NCBI GenBank assembly: GCA_020746995.1 | Contig: JAGPXD010000002.1 | Coordinates: 5,332,001-5,396,000 of the forward strand | Source of the DNA: Plectosphaerella cucumerina | Taxonomy: Eukaryota > Ascomycota > Sordariomycetes > Glomerellales > Plectosphaerellaceae | Direction: 5' to 3' | DNA length: 64,000 nucleotides | Shown: in pieces, positions 11,613 to 22,100 of the stretch | Numbering within the stretch: position 1 is the stretch's first letter | Layout of the letters: the number at the start of each line of letters is the position of its first letter | Notes under the pieces: model-generated | Told to the model about the DNA's origin: nothing | The model's database searches: none | Seen by the model: only the letters and a program-made list of their open reading frames with translations | Program-made: the position numbers and the translations under genes

Positions 11613-11978
11613 TTAGAACAGGCCGCCGCCCGCGCCGCCCCTGTTCTGGCTCTCCGCCTGCATGACCTCCGAGGCCTTCATGTGCGCCTCGAAGAACTTG
11701 GCGGAGCAGCGGTCCAGGCACACGGACTCGCCCTTGTTGAGGTCGGCCTCGCGGTAGTCGGGCAGGCACTTCGACTGGCAGATCTTGGTAAGGCTGTGCG
11801 AGGGCGTTAGCATTCCCTTCAATTTAGTTTAACGGAAAGCCTGCGGCGGCGGTGGCGGCGGCGAGGGCTTGATGATGCAGGCGTACCGGTTGTGCATGTC
11901 GGCGAGGAGGCGCATCTCCTGCTCAGCCATCGCGATCTTCTCCTCGGAGGAGAGCTTGGGGCGGCCTATTCCGAACAT
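11613..11978 (-). CDS. TIM10: Mitochondrial intermembrane-space chaperone Tim10
   Basis: Two exons (11978-11887, 11793-11613) give 90 residues, the normal size. The intron (donor GTACGC, branch CTAAC, acceptor CACAG) splits the codon for Arg31, and splicing restores DMHNRLTKICQSKCLPDYRE. The twin CX3C motifs of small Tim proteins are CQSKC and CLDRC, joined by a loop with DLNKGESV. Tim10 forms a hexamer with Tim9 and escorts hydrophobic precursors across the intermembrane space to TIM22 and the sorting machinery. It is divergent from the mitochondrial lysyl-tRNA synthetase gene and shares a 500-bp promoter. The C-terminal tail is Gly-rich (GGAGGGLF). The identification is firm: the loop sequence is specific for Tim10 rather than Tim9. 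Confidence 0.93.
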
Positions 11979-12476
11979 TTTGGCGGTTGAAGTATGAAAG
12001 ACGTGGTAGCTTTGGGATTCTAGACGGTAGCGAATGCCGTGGGTGAGAGCGAATGCGAGATGGAATTGCTTCTTGATTGATGGTGGTGACGATGCTGTCG
12101 TCGGAAGCGTAGAGATTTCAGGAGCATCGGGCCTTATCGGCGCCTTTGCTTCTTGCTCGGCCCTGATACGGGGTTTACCCGGCGCAGTGGGTCCACCTGT
12201 GCTGGTCATAAATTTTTGAGCTTCAACCTCGGCGGCTCTCTTTCCTCTCTCCTCATACCCAACCACGAAATGGTAAGTCAACGGCTCTCTCCTACTTATT
12301 ACACCCTCCCCTCTTCTCAATATGATGATCCGCAAAAGCATTAGAACCGCTGCGTCTCACACAGCTTGCTGTGGATGAAGGAACCTAGCCTAGTCTCTGA
12401 AACTTCAGAATTCTCCTTTCTCAAGCACTCGAACAGCTCGATCTGGACCTTTGCTAACCGAGGAGATGCAGTCGCG
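11979..12476. other. Bidirectional promoter TIM10 / mitochondrial LysRS
   Basis: The 498 nt separate the divergent starts of two nuclear genes for mitochondrial proteins. No coding exon is seen; the frame upstream of the synthetase ATG stays open to 12366 but does not resemble a presequence. Confidence 0.55.
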
Positions 12477-14570
12477 ATGACGTTGTCACATTATCTGAGG
12501 GCAGTACGGCCTTCAATCGGCTTCGTCCGGTCGCCGGCGTTGCGACAGGGCTTCCACGCTGGACCGGCCGGTGCCGTCAGCAGGCTCCTCCGCGAGAATC
12601 AGCCCGAGCGCCGGCCGGCGAAGGCATCGAGCAAGAGCAAGGAGGATTCGGCATATAAGAAGATGCGCCTGCGCGCGCTGGAGGAGTTGGAGGCGAAAGA
12701 TCTTTTTCCAGAGACCCATCCGCGCCTGGAGCGTCACGAGGGCCGGACTAGTATCGCCCAGTTCAAGCAAAATCATGTAAACATTGCCAAGGAAGATCAG
12801 CAGCAAGCGCAGGAGCAACAAGAAGAAGATGAAGAACCAGTCGCCCGGGCACCGCGCACGACTCTCTACGGTACGCCGTCTCGTCGCCTCCATGCAAAAG
12901 TCCCCAACGTGCTGATCATGTGCAAAAGGCCGCGTCAAGTCGCTTCGTGTCCACGGACGCATCCTTTTCGTGACCATTGTCAACGAGGTCGAGACTATCC
13001 AGGGCATGGTCAACCAGCGCATCCTCATGCCGCAAATCACAAAGGAGAAGTTCAAGCTTTTCTGCCGCCTGATCGAACGTGGTGACCACATCTGTATGCC
13101 GCCCTTCCGCCCCGTGACGACCCCAGACATCTTTGCTGACACCCAGCAGCTCTCACCGGCTTCCCCAAGCGGACAGACCGCGGCGGTCTCGTCCTTGAGG
13201 CGCGCACGCTGCCTGAGCTCCTGTCGCCCGCCATGGAGCTCATCCCCGAGTCCCTGACGGATCCCGAGACCAGGGCGCAGAAGCGCCATGTCGACATGCT
13301 CGTCAACTCAGAGGTCGCCGACACCCTCCGTCTCAAGTCGTACATCATGCAATACATCCGCGACACGTTCCTCAAGGATGATTTCCTCGAGGTGCAGACG
13401 CCCATTCTCGCCAGCAACGCCGGTGGCGCCGTCGCCCGCCCCTTCGTCACGTCTGCCTCCGAATTCCCCTCGAAGGAACTCTCGCTACGCATCGCCCCCG
13501 AGCTCTGGCTCAAGCGTCTTGTCATCGGCGGTCTCAACAAGGTCTTTGAGATGGGTCCTGCCTTCCGGAACGAGGGAATCGACGCCACCCACAACCCCGA
13601 GTTCACGATGTGCGAGTTCTACTCGGCCTACACCAACCTCGACGACCTCATCCGCATCACCGAGTCGCTTTTGCGCGGCCTGGCCGAGCGCTGCAACGAG
13701 GTCATCGAGACCAAGAAGCTGACCTCCCTCGACCGCGTCGACGTCGCAAAGTTCGCCGGCCCCTTTCCCCAGATCGAGTTCATCCCCGAGCTCGAGGCCG
13801 CCCTCGGCTTCCGCCTGCCCAACCTCTCCGGCAAGGACGCTTTCCCCGAGCTCCTCGCTGTGCTTAAGCTGGGTGGCATCCCTATCCCTGGCGATAGCGT
13901 GCCCGCCTCCTTGCCTAAGCTCCTCGACCGCCTCGCTGCAGTGTACCTCGAACCGCGCTCCTTCGACCGCCCGGCCTTCATCACCCACCACCCTGCCTGC
14001 ATGTCGCCCCTGGCAAAGTCCTTCCTGTGCCCGCGCACGCGCCAGCTCGTCAGCGCGCGTGCCGAGCTCTTTGTTGACGGCCGCGAGCTGGCCAACATGT
14101 ACGAGGAGGAGAACGACCCACGCGCCCAGGCCCGCAAGCTCGCCGACCACCGCATCATGAGCGCGCGGGATAACGCTCCCGAGGGAGCTGAAGACGCCGT
14201 GGTGGAGCTCGACGATGCCGCCCGCGCCGAGGCCAAGGCTGTCGCCGAGGCTGAAAGGGAGGCAGCTCTGGACGAGGTCCAGCGAGAGCTCGCTCAGCAG
14301 GAGGAGGACCTGGACGCCGCCCCGCTGGACCAGAACTACGTGAACGCCATGGATGCCGCTCTCCCGCCCACAGGCGGCTGGGGTTGCGGCGTCGAGAGGC
14401 TCGTCATGCTCTTCTCGGGGGCCAACAGGATCAGCGACTGCTTGACCTTTGGCACCCTGCGCAACGTTGTCGGGCAGTCGGCTGAGGGTCCCGACGCGGG
14501 CACTCCCAGCGACCAGAAGCCTGCTGACGAATTGAAAGAGGAAGAGGACCCTAAGAAGCCCTCGGCGTGA
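12477..14570 (+). CDS. MSK1: Mitochondrial lysyl-tRNA synthetase (class II)
   Basis: Three exons (12477-12870, 12929-13093, 13150-14570) give 659 residues. The Arg-rich, acid-free N-terminus (MTLSHYLRAVRPSIGFVRSP) is a mitochondrial presequence. An OB-fold anticodon-binding part follows (VKSLRVHGRILFVTIVN). The class II catalytic domain has motif 2 at about residues 325-344 (FRNEGIDATHNPEFTMCEFY) and motif 3 at about 595-604 (GGWGCGVERL). THNPEF with MCEFY is typical of LysRS. It charges mitochondrial tRNA-Lys. An Ala/Glu-rich coiled insertion lies at about 550-585, between the FVDGRELANMYEEENDP block and motif 3. The second intron ends in CAGCAG, so two acceptors three bases apart are possible. 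The in-frame ATG at 12366 is rejected because it would bury the presequence. Confidence 0.92.
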
Positions 14571-15353
14571 TGGTTGGGAGAGGAGCTGTAATGTTGGATG
14601 TAGAAGAGCCTGTAGGATACACCTGTACAACTGTACCATCACATAGATTCACGAAGCGTCGCGCCATCTACTTCACTGCAAGACATCCCGGGGACAAGTC
14701 TTTTCTCAACTGTGCATTTCATGATGACTGAGACCTATTCTCTCTGTCTGCCGCCTGCCGTCTACCGTCTCTCAAAACCGATGGCCAACCTTGAGCAAAC
14801 CAAAGACCTCCCAATCCTTTTCGTAGAAGCCATGATGTGCTTCTATGAAACCGAGTGGCGATGACTTCAGCTCCGTGCCGTGTTGCCGTGTGGTGGTGAC
14901 ATCTTCTTCTCCCCGAAGGATGATGATGACTGTCGAGAGGGGGCGATGACTTTGCGGAAGCAACCAATTGCGCAACCCGAAGGAGAAGATGTGTCTCCTC
15001 TCTGTGAACTCAAACGAAGAAAGAAGCCCAGCAAACCGAAGGAGGGAAATGTGTCCTCCTTTTCTTATGACCGTGACAGAACTTGTGTCTGTGAAACTGA
15101 AGCAATGGCGAAAATGCCCGTGGATGATGAACGTGTCTTGAAGACATGGGTAGTGGTGATTTTCGGCGTGTCAATGACGTCCTCCTGCTGATGATGGAAG
15201 CAGATGTCGGCCAGTACCAAGCATGTCGAGCACCGAGATGGTGCCATTGACCTGACTTTTCCGGTATTGCTGCTTTTCGAAACCTCTTCCCAACTCTCGC
15301 AGATATTCTGTGCCAACTTTGGCTCTTATCGAGCCAATATGGCGAGACGATCC
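14571..15353. other. Intergenic between convergent gene ends, with a short direct repeat
   Basis: No gene is seen. A 24-nt element beginning CCGAAGGAG and ending in CTCC/CTC occurs at 14977-15000 and again, with a few changes, at 15036-15059. A hairpin-forming TAGAAGC/GCTTCTA pair (8-nt loop) lies at 14824-14845. An 80-codon frame across the repeats (14946-15191) resembles no protein. Confidence 0.4.
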
Positions 15354-17823
15354 TTAGAGCAGATCAAGATGGCGCTCATCCAAGACGAAAGCTCCCCTAA
15401 ACCCTGACCGAAGAGTCTCCTGCGTGGCCGCGGGTTGGCAGCTCACATCTGGAAGCGAGCCGATCGTGAGCCCAAGGCGGCGGGCACCACTCACCCTGCT
15501 CGGCCTCAGTGACGGGGCGGCCCTGGTGGGCGACGTTGCCGCGGTAGACGCCCTCCCAGGCTGTACGAGCAATGTAGTGCGCACGGTTGGGCTGGATACC
15601 CCTAGCGGAGTCGTCCTGGAACATGCCGAGAACCTGGGCGAATCTGTCCTTGGAGTCGAGTTTGAGGGTGGCTAGCGCGGGACCGGTAGTGGTATCCCAG
15701 AAAAGGTCGTCACGGAGGTGGATGTTGCGGGCGCCTTCGGCAGCGGCCATGCCCAGGGCGAGACGGTGGCCCATGTCGTCGAGGAACTCTTCGAGGAGCT
15801 CCTCGTTCATCTCGTCAATCTCTTCACGGGTCGGGCCGGGGTTTGCCACAGCTTGGTTGTAGGCCTGGAGATTGGCCTGAGCGTTGTCCTCGTCGGAAGC
15901 GCCATTGTCGTCAGACTGCTCCTTCTCGGTTGGGTACGAGATGAAGGACGGCGCCGGGTGACGAACGAAGTCGTTGGGGATGACAGGGCAGATGAGGTCT
16001 TTACCCTGGGGAGGCTCGAATTCGTCCGGAACCACGTTGGAATTGGCGAAGAGGCTGACGTTGATGTCACGCTTCTCGTGGAGCCAGGCGTTGTCGTCGT
16101 TCTCGACAGTCACCGCGATGTTGCAAGCCATGCATCTCTTTGGTATCGTGCTGGCAGGGCTCCAGAAACGAGGATGGAGCAGGTTGACGAGGAACTTGTG
16201 CTTGCAGTCATGGCACTCGGCCATGAGGTAGCGAGCCATGCTGGGCATGAAGGTGCGTGTGGTCATGAAGTCGCCCATGGGGACGCACACGCACGCCAGA
16301 ATCTGGCACATGAGAATCCCCATGCGATCCTTTTCGCCCGCCGTGAGGTCGTTCTTGGGCTTCTTGCAGAGCTGGACGTACTCCTTGAGCTCCCTGAGGA
16401 AGAGAGACATGACACCGAAAGTCATGGGAACCAGGAGGAGGAACTTCTCGAGCAGTGAGTTCTCGGGGGCGATCTCGTGACCCATGTAGGCGGCCTTCAG
16501 GGAAGCGACGATGATTGTGACCATGACGCCCATGCCGACGCGGGAATCGAGGGGAGGGTTGTGAGTGACGACGCAGGTGGCAGTACGTTTGGCATCCGGG
16601 CCGAACCAGGTCTTGGGGAAGAAGTCCAGGTCGATGAAGCCGTTGCCGCGACGAGCTCCGAACCAGTGGATGACGTCGAGAATGCAGATCAGGGAGCCAA
16701 TGTGAAGTTGCTCGCAGTTGTCGATGTGCAGCTGCTGAAGCTGGGGGAGGTTCTCGATGGCGACTGTGAGGACGGCGACGTCCAGGTATGAGACCTTGTC
16801 AAGGTAGAGACGCTGGATGTGCTGGCCGTGGTTGGCGAAGCCCGTGACTGTTTGGGTCAGATCAGAGGATCAGGATCATCTCTCGAGGGACAGCTCACGA
16901 AGATGGTGGATCCTGGTGAACTTGATGAAGTTGAGGTTCTTCTTGCTCTTGTCGGGCACTTTCTGGAACTTTCTGATGGCGGAGGCATGCATCTTGCTCA
17001 ACTGAGAGAGCAACTTGAGGCTCATGTTGAGAGATCTCTCGTCATCGTCAACGCGGCGCATAGGCCTGCCTGCTGAGAGGCCGCTGGCCGAGTAGATGAG
17101 GTTGAATGAGAGTGTGTCATGAGCGACGAGAGCGCCATCAGTGTCGAACCAGCGCTCTTTGGGGAAGCGCTTCTTGATGTCCCTGTCCTTGAAGTCACTT
17201 CGTCCATGGACCCAGACATCGCAGCGGGGAGAATTGTAGGCGTCATCGGGTAAGTCAACCTCGTTGCAGTGGCCCATGTCGAGCTTGCCGAGGTCCCAGG
17301 TTGTCTGTCATCATGTCAGTAAATGCTTCAGTGTGTTTAAGGTGATTTCACTAACGAGCTTGCCGTATACAATGGAGCGGCAGGTCCTGGAGGTGCCCGC
17401 CAGCGCCTTCATATCCTTGATGGGCAGGTGGGACAAGAAGAATTGACCGATGTCGACGATGCTGAAGTGTTGCTCAAAGAGCGATGAGGCCACCGAGGGG
17501 TCCTCCTCGGCCGAAACACCTTTCTGGAAGACTGTTAGTGGCATGTTCATCCGGACGTAGGGCTCAAGGGGCCATCTCACGCGATGCTTCTTGGCGTTTG
17601 CCATGTTGATGGCTCGGATCTTTCCGAGCGTGCGGACGTCGACGGTGAAGCCGAGGTCTTGGGCGCCCGGGAGGTTCTGTCCTCGGACGACGGCGTGGGC
17701 CACCAGCTCGAGCTGCTTCTTCATTGCAGCCTTGATGAACTGGCGCTCGCTCCCGCTTGACTGCAGGAGCGAGACACGGTCCGCCGCGTATGGCGTGTTG
17801 GCGAAGGTTTGGACGACGTTCAT
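15354..17823 (-). CDS. F-box-like protein with leucine-rich-type segment, uncharacterised
   Basis: Predicted exons are 17823-17581, 17523-17356, 17304-16899, 16847-15495 and 15448-15354, giving 754 residues. Residues about 110-137 (FFLSHLPIKDMKALAGTSRT followed by CRSIVYGKL) have the pattern of an F-box, which would link the protein to an SCF ubiquitin ligase through Skp1. Around residues 280-330, QRLYLDKVSYLDVAVLTVAI and NLPQLQQLHIDNCEQL look like leucine-rich repeats, the usual substrate-recognition part. A paired-Cys stretch (ECHDCKHKF, then KRCMACNIA) could bind a metal. An acidic Glu-rich helix follows (EEIDEMNEELLEEFLDD). Intron 1 is 57 nt, a multiple of three with perfect signals (GTGAG, CACTAAC, CTTCCAG), so it is easy to miss. 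The last intron (46 nt) is weaker; without it the protein ends at 15397. Function not assigned. Confidence 0.6.
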
Positions 17824-18239
17824 GTCGTTGGATCGTTGCCTCGTTGAGGTCTTGGAGGATGGTGGTGGGTTGATGAGTGAAGAAGGGGATGGGTGGTGGT
17901 GGTATGGAAGAAGAGAAAGAGAAAGAGGCAAGGGGAAAGGAGAGGGAGGGGGGAAAGTGAGGGGATCGAGGAATGGGCCGTAAGGGTTGGGGGAGAGGAG
18001 GCAGGAGTGAAAAATTCGCATGGGCTGCGGTCAATACCGCTTCTACACTATGGAGGGCCTTGCCCTAGGAGGCCACGATGTCTGGACTTGGTGTTTGTGA
18101 CCCCCCGTGGTATGAGGAGCCGGCGAATAGGACGCCATCGAGACGAGGTGTGCCTGGGCTCACGGGGGGCTCTACGGGGGTTCCCTTCTGTCTTTGAAAG
18201 CCAGCTTTCAGGGCACACCACAATGCGTTAAGAAATCAT

Positions 18240-19140
18240 CATGACAGGGCAGACAAGCCCCGGAGATCGCAGGGCGAAGATGGGACTATCGAAGAGTCCC
18301 TCCAGAAGTTAGATCGGGAGGAATTTTTCTCGTCCGAGTTAGATAGAGGTTTATACATTAGACTTATAGAAGGCCCGGAGACTAGGTTGAAGACGGCCCG
18401 GAGGCTTACAGGAGGCCCGGAGACTAGGTAGATGTCTAAGGAATACCCGGAGGCCTATAGAGCCCGTAAGCCCATAGAGCCCGGAGGCTCATAGGAGGTC
18501 CGGAGGCTCATGGAAGGCCCGGAGGCTCATGGAAGGCCCGGAGGCTTATAGAAGGCCCGGAGGTCTATGGGTAGCCCGGAGACTAGATAGATATCTAAAG
18601 AAGGCCCGGAGACTGGGTGGGTATCTATGATGGGTACTCAAGACTAAGTGTTACTTCCTTCCCGGGTGTGTCTTCCGGAGAATTTTCACAATAATTAGTG
18701 TAATGTCCCCCGAAGCTCCTAGAAGTAAGACGTAAGTATGTTTAATAGACACAAATCATTCTGTCTTAGCACTATTATCACAGCAGGATCCGTAGTGAGA
18801 GTAAGGGAAGGAGCTTACCCCGGACTACCTTCGGAAGGAAGGTAAAGAGGTAGAGAGAAGGAAGGTTAACCTATATCGAGGTAGTTAGTCCGAAGAGGCC
18901 CGCGGAAGGTAGACAGAAGAACTTAGTACTAAACACACTTCTTTCGAATCTTAATTCTAGTATAATTAGACACCCTTTATCTTGGGAAGGTATACCTCTG
19001 CCCTAACTGGGAAACACCCTCCTTCGATATCTTAATGTCCGAAGTTTTATCCTCGGACCCTACGGCGATGACGCCCGCCTCTTCATCCCCGACCCTGACT
19101 AGGTTGATACATAAGTAAAAGGTTGATTATTAACTCTGAA
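18240..19140. repeat. Lower-GC island, probable decayed repeat element
   Basis: The composition changes sharply from the surrounding GC-rich DNA, with frequent TA, TAG and TTAG steps and stop codons in all frames. It begins with the tandem array at 18374-18636 and continues as unique AT-richer sequence. Such islands in this fungal group are usually transposon remains altered by repeat-induced point mutation. No terminal repeats or recognisable transposase/polymerase reading remain, so the element type is unknown. Confidence 0.4.
18374..18636. repeat. Interspersed 19-bp and 30-bp tandem repeat (CCCGGAG array)
   Basis: Eleven copies of CCGGAG occur in about 260 bp. The short unit is 19 bp (cccggaggctcatggaagg), seen in five to six consecutive copies around 18480-18575 with one to four changes each. 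The long unit is about 30 bp, beginning cccggagactagrtagat, seen at the left and right flanks. Neither length suits a coding repeat. The regular alternation points to unequal exchange or slippage within an older element. Confidence 0.7.
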
Positions 19141-22100
19141 AGAGTCCTCGAAAGCACCGGTGATGTGGTGGGTGAACTGGGCTACGCATCCGTGTTGTCT
19201 GCTCAACTGTCTCACAGGACGAAGGCGAAATGGCTGTGATCCGGAAAAAGCACGAAAGAGCAGACCGAATGAAAGATACCACCCATCGGGTCATATGTTT
19301 CAATGTGTGTCTTTCTAATGCTATCTCTCACAGCCGAAAATCATTTCTTCACCTCAAAGCATCCCAGAATGCAGACACGGAAAGTGAATGCCTGCTGGAT
19401 GAGGGGAACCGACCGGACGTCGTCGGGAAGAACCCACATCTCGCCGGCCGGCCGGCGGAAGACGCCGGATTCAGGCCCGGATGCCTCGGCAAGTACATCA
19501 CCTGACAGCTTCAAACTCGGCAATGTGTCAAAAGCCCCGGAGAATAAGTGAACCAAACAGATCAGATCATACGCTTCCCGATGGATGTGCCTTACCCTCT
19601 TTGAAAATCTGCCTAGCCTCCGTAACAAAGACAGCGTCGGCCACCAGCGATCACGCCGAGCATCCCAACAAGTACCTTTGTATGTAAATGTTACGGTGCA
19701 GCGCCCCCCCAAGCAAAGGCAGCTCTTGGCCGTGGGGCATATGACACACTTCTGCCGCTGGCGCCATCCCCGGGCAATGTCGCAAGAAGGGCTCGCCCAT
19801 GCCGCACCTCAGGGCCAGCCGCCGAGGGAGCCTTTTGGCTGGTTGGCCAGATGTTAGATGGGTTGCAGCTAAGAGAACCCCCCCTCCTTTCCCATGTTGC
19901 AGCACGTAAAACAAGGCGGCGGGCTGCAGGCGATTGACGCAAACGGCGGCACAATGGCGATTGAAGGCGGTGGCCCGTTGGCACCCCCCTTCTTCCTGGC
20001 AGACGGGCATGAGATGTGTCGTCCGAGATGCATCCCATAAGCGGGCGGCGCGAGTCGCGTGCCCTCTGGCTGAGAAGGGGTCGGATAGCGAGGCCCGAGT
20101 CGCGTCTTAGCAAGGCGGCTGCCTCGTCCAGTGTTTGTCGTTCGAGGTTGAGGCGGTGAATGCCAGATGGCATTGGGCTGCCTCGCCGTTGACTCTTGGG
20201 ATGGATTGATTGATGCAGCCTCGGGACCACCGACTAGTGGGCAACAGGCATCCATGGAGGGGTTGTCCACTGTGCTTGAGGCGCGGGGTCGGGTACCTAC
20301 AGCGTGCACATGTCTCGAGTCTCTCGAGTCTCTCGAGTGAGGCTGGGCTGGGGGGATGGACCCCTTTTTCGGTTGGTGGTTGGATGGTCGAGAGTGCGGT
20401 GAAGAACTTCGGACGGCTAGTAAAAATGGTGCCTGGAACTGCGCCGAACATCTGAGCCGATGACTTCCCCGCGAGAACTGGCAGGCAAGCCAGGCACAGC
20501 ACGGCGTCGGGGTCCAGGAGAAACCCCGCGGGCAGGTGTCGGGTTTTCATCTCACCCAGCTCTCCTCCTGGCATCTGACATGACCTTGAACCCCGAGTTC
20601 GTGCGGCCGTGAGCCGAACGAACCCCCCTCAGGAGGGACACCTGATGTGCGCCGCTCCCGTTGCGACCGCCGGCATCCCTTGCCCTGCGGGCGTGGGAGA
20701 TACGTCAGGTGCGGCTTTCCCCGCGAGGATCGCATGAATTTATCCACCCTTGAGCACGACGGGGGGTGCCAGCGGGCGGCGCGAGGGGGGGCGGAGGGAC
20801 GTCTTTTGCCCTGCGGCGTGTGCAGAAAACTTGGTTCTAACATCACTCATGCTGCGTTGGCCATCCAGGTCGGGCCTGTCGGGCGTCTTTTGCTGCGCCT
20901 GGCCCGTGGCGACTCTGAGCAACAAACCGGGAATGGAATCAAAGCGACCCCACGGAAGACGCGGGAGGACAGACGGTGGTTCGCGGCGGCATGATGCGGC
21001 CCAAACCTCAGATAGACAACTGGACGGAGGAGACGGCGTCACGGTTACGGTCACCGCCCGCACGAGCCGAGCGCGTTGCGTGAGCGGCGACTCCATGCTG
21101 CCCGACGTTGCTTTGGCCGGCGATCCGGGGCAATTCTGGAGATGCTTTTGGATCACGACACCCGAAGCACGGAGGAAAGGGTGGGTTCGATTGCATCGAC
21201 GCATGACAGCGATTGCGTCGACAAACGGTCTTCACCGCCCGCATCGTTCGACGGGCAGACCATGGGAGACCCTGGCTACGAATCGGCGCTTGCTGGTAAG
21301 GCGAAGAGGAGGAGGATGGCTGGCGGCCATCAGTGATCCATCCCCCACTGAGCCACCACACCACCACATCCCATCGACATTTCAGCAGCAAGATACCGAA
21401 ATAGGGTCTGCAGCAGCTAGAGCGGCGGGGAGTCAGTCATCTGATGGTGCAAAGGGACCGGAACCCCCCCTTTTTCTCCTCCCGCTTCATCGTCCGAGCA
21501 CGTCCAGTCGCAGGGTCCCCGAAGAAAGTCCATATGGATCCAGGGCGGCCACCGCCATCTCCGCCTCCACCGTGATGGTTGGACTGGACCGTTGGCTGGC
21601 CGGCCGGCGGAGAGAAGAAAGAAATTTCATTGCGACCAGCCAGAGCCAGAAGAGAGCCATCGACAGGCGAAAGCGACGCAACGCAACGCAAAGCCTGAAC
21701 TGGGACGTGCGGCGCGATAGTGTGTCTGGGAGATCCAATAGTCGGCCAGTTCGCTGATGGGTTTCTCGAAATGAACAGCCTTGGCTGGCCTGCTGTTCGT
21801 GTTAGCGCCCCCTCCAGCCCACACATTTCAGCCCGGCCTCTATCAAATGGCCGGTTCGCTGCTGTGGTCGCGAACTGGCAATTTGCCGTCCCCGGCCCTT
21901 CATTCGACGGGCACGCGCGGCGAACACTCCTCACCCTCCTCACCTCTGATGTGATGGCAGGGCCTGCGCTGCACGTATTACGTACCCCGACAGTCAGCCT
22001 CCATCTGTCCTGTGTGTGTGAGAGTGAGTGAGCCTGCATGGTGACTGGCGAGCAACGAACGACGAGGCGGCCCGGGACTCACGAGGCAAGACGTCTGGGC

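Noticed and set aside
13485..14642. 385-codon minus-strand frame opposite mitochondrial LysRS
   Set aside because: It mirrors class II synthetase motifs on the plus strand and has no independent protein pattern.
18374..18636. CRISPR-like array
   Set aside because: Units are contiguous without unique spacers of constant length, and the host is a eukaryote; it is a tandem repeat.
20750..21757. 335-codon plus-strand frame in the 8-kb gene-free stretch
   Set aside because: The R/S/G/T-rich translation has no hydrophobic core or known motif, overlaps several equally long frames on other strands, and lacks family resemblance.
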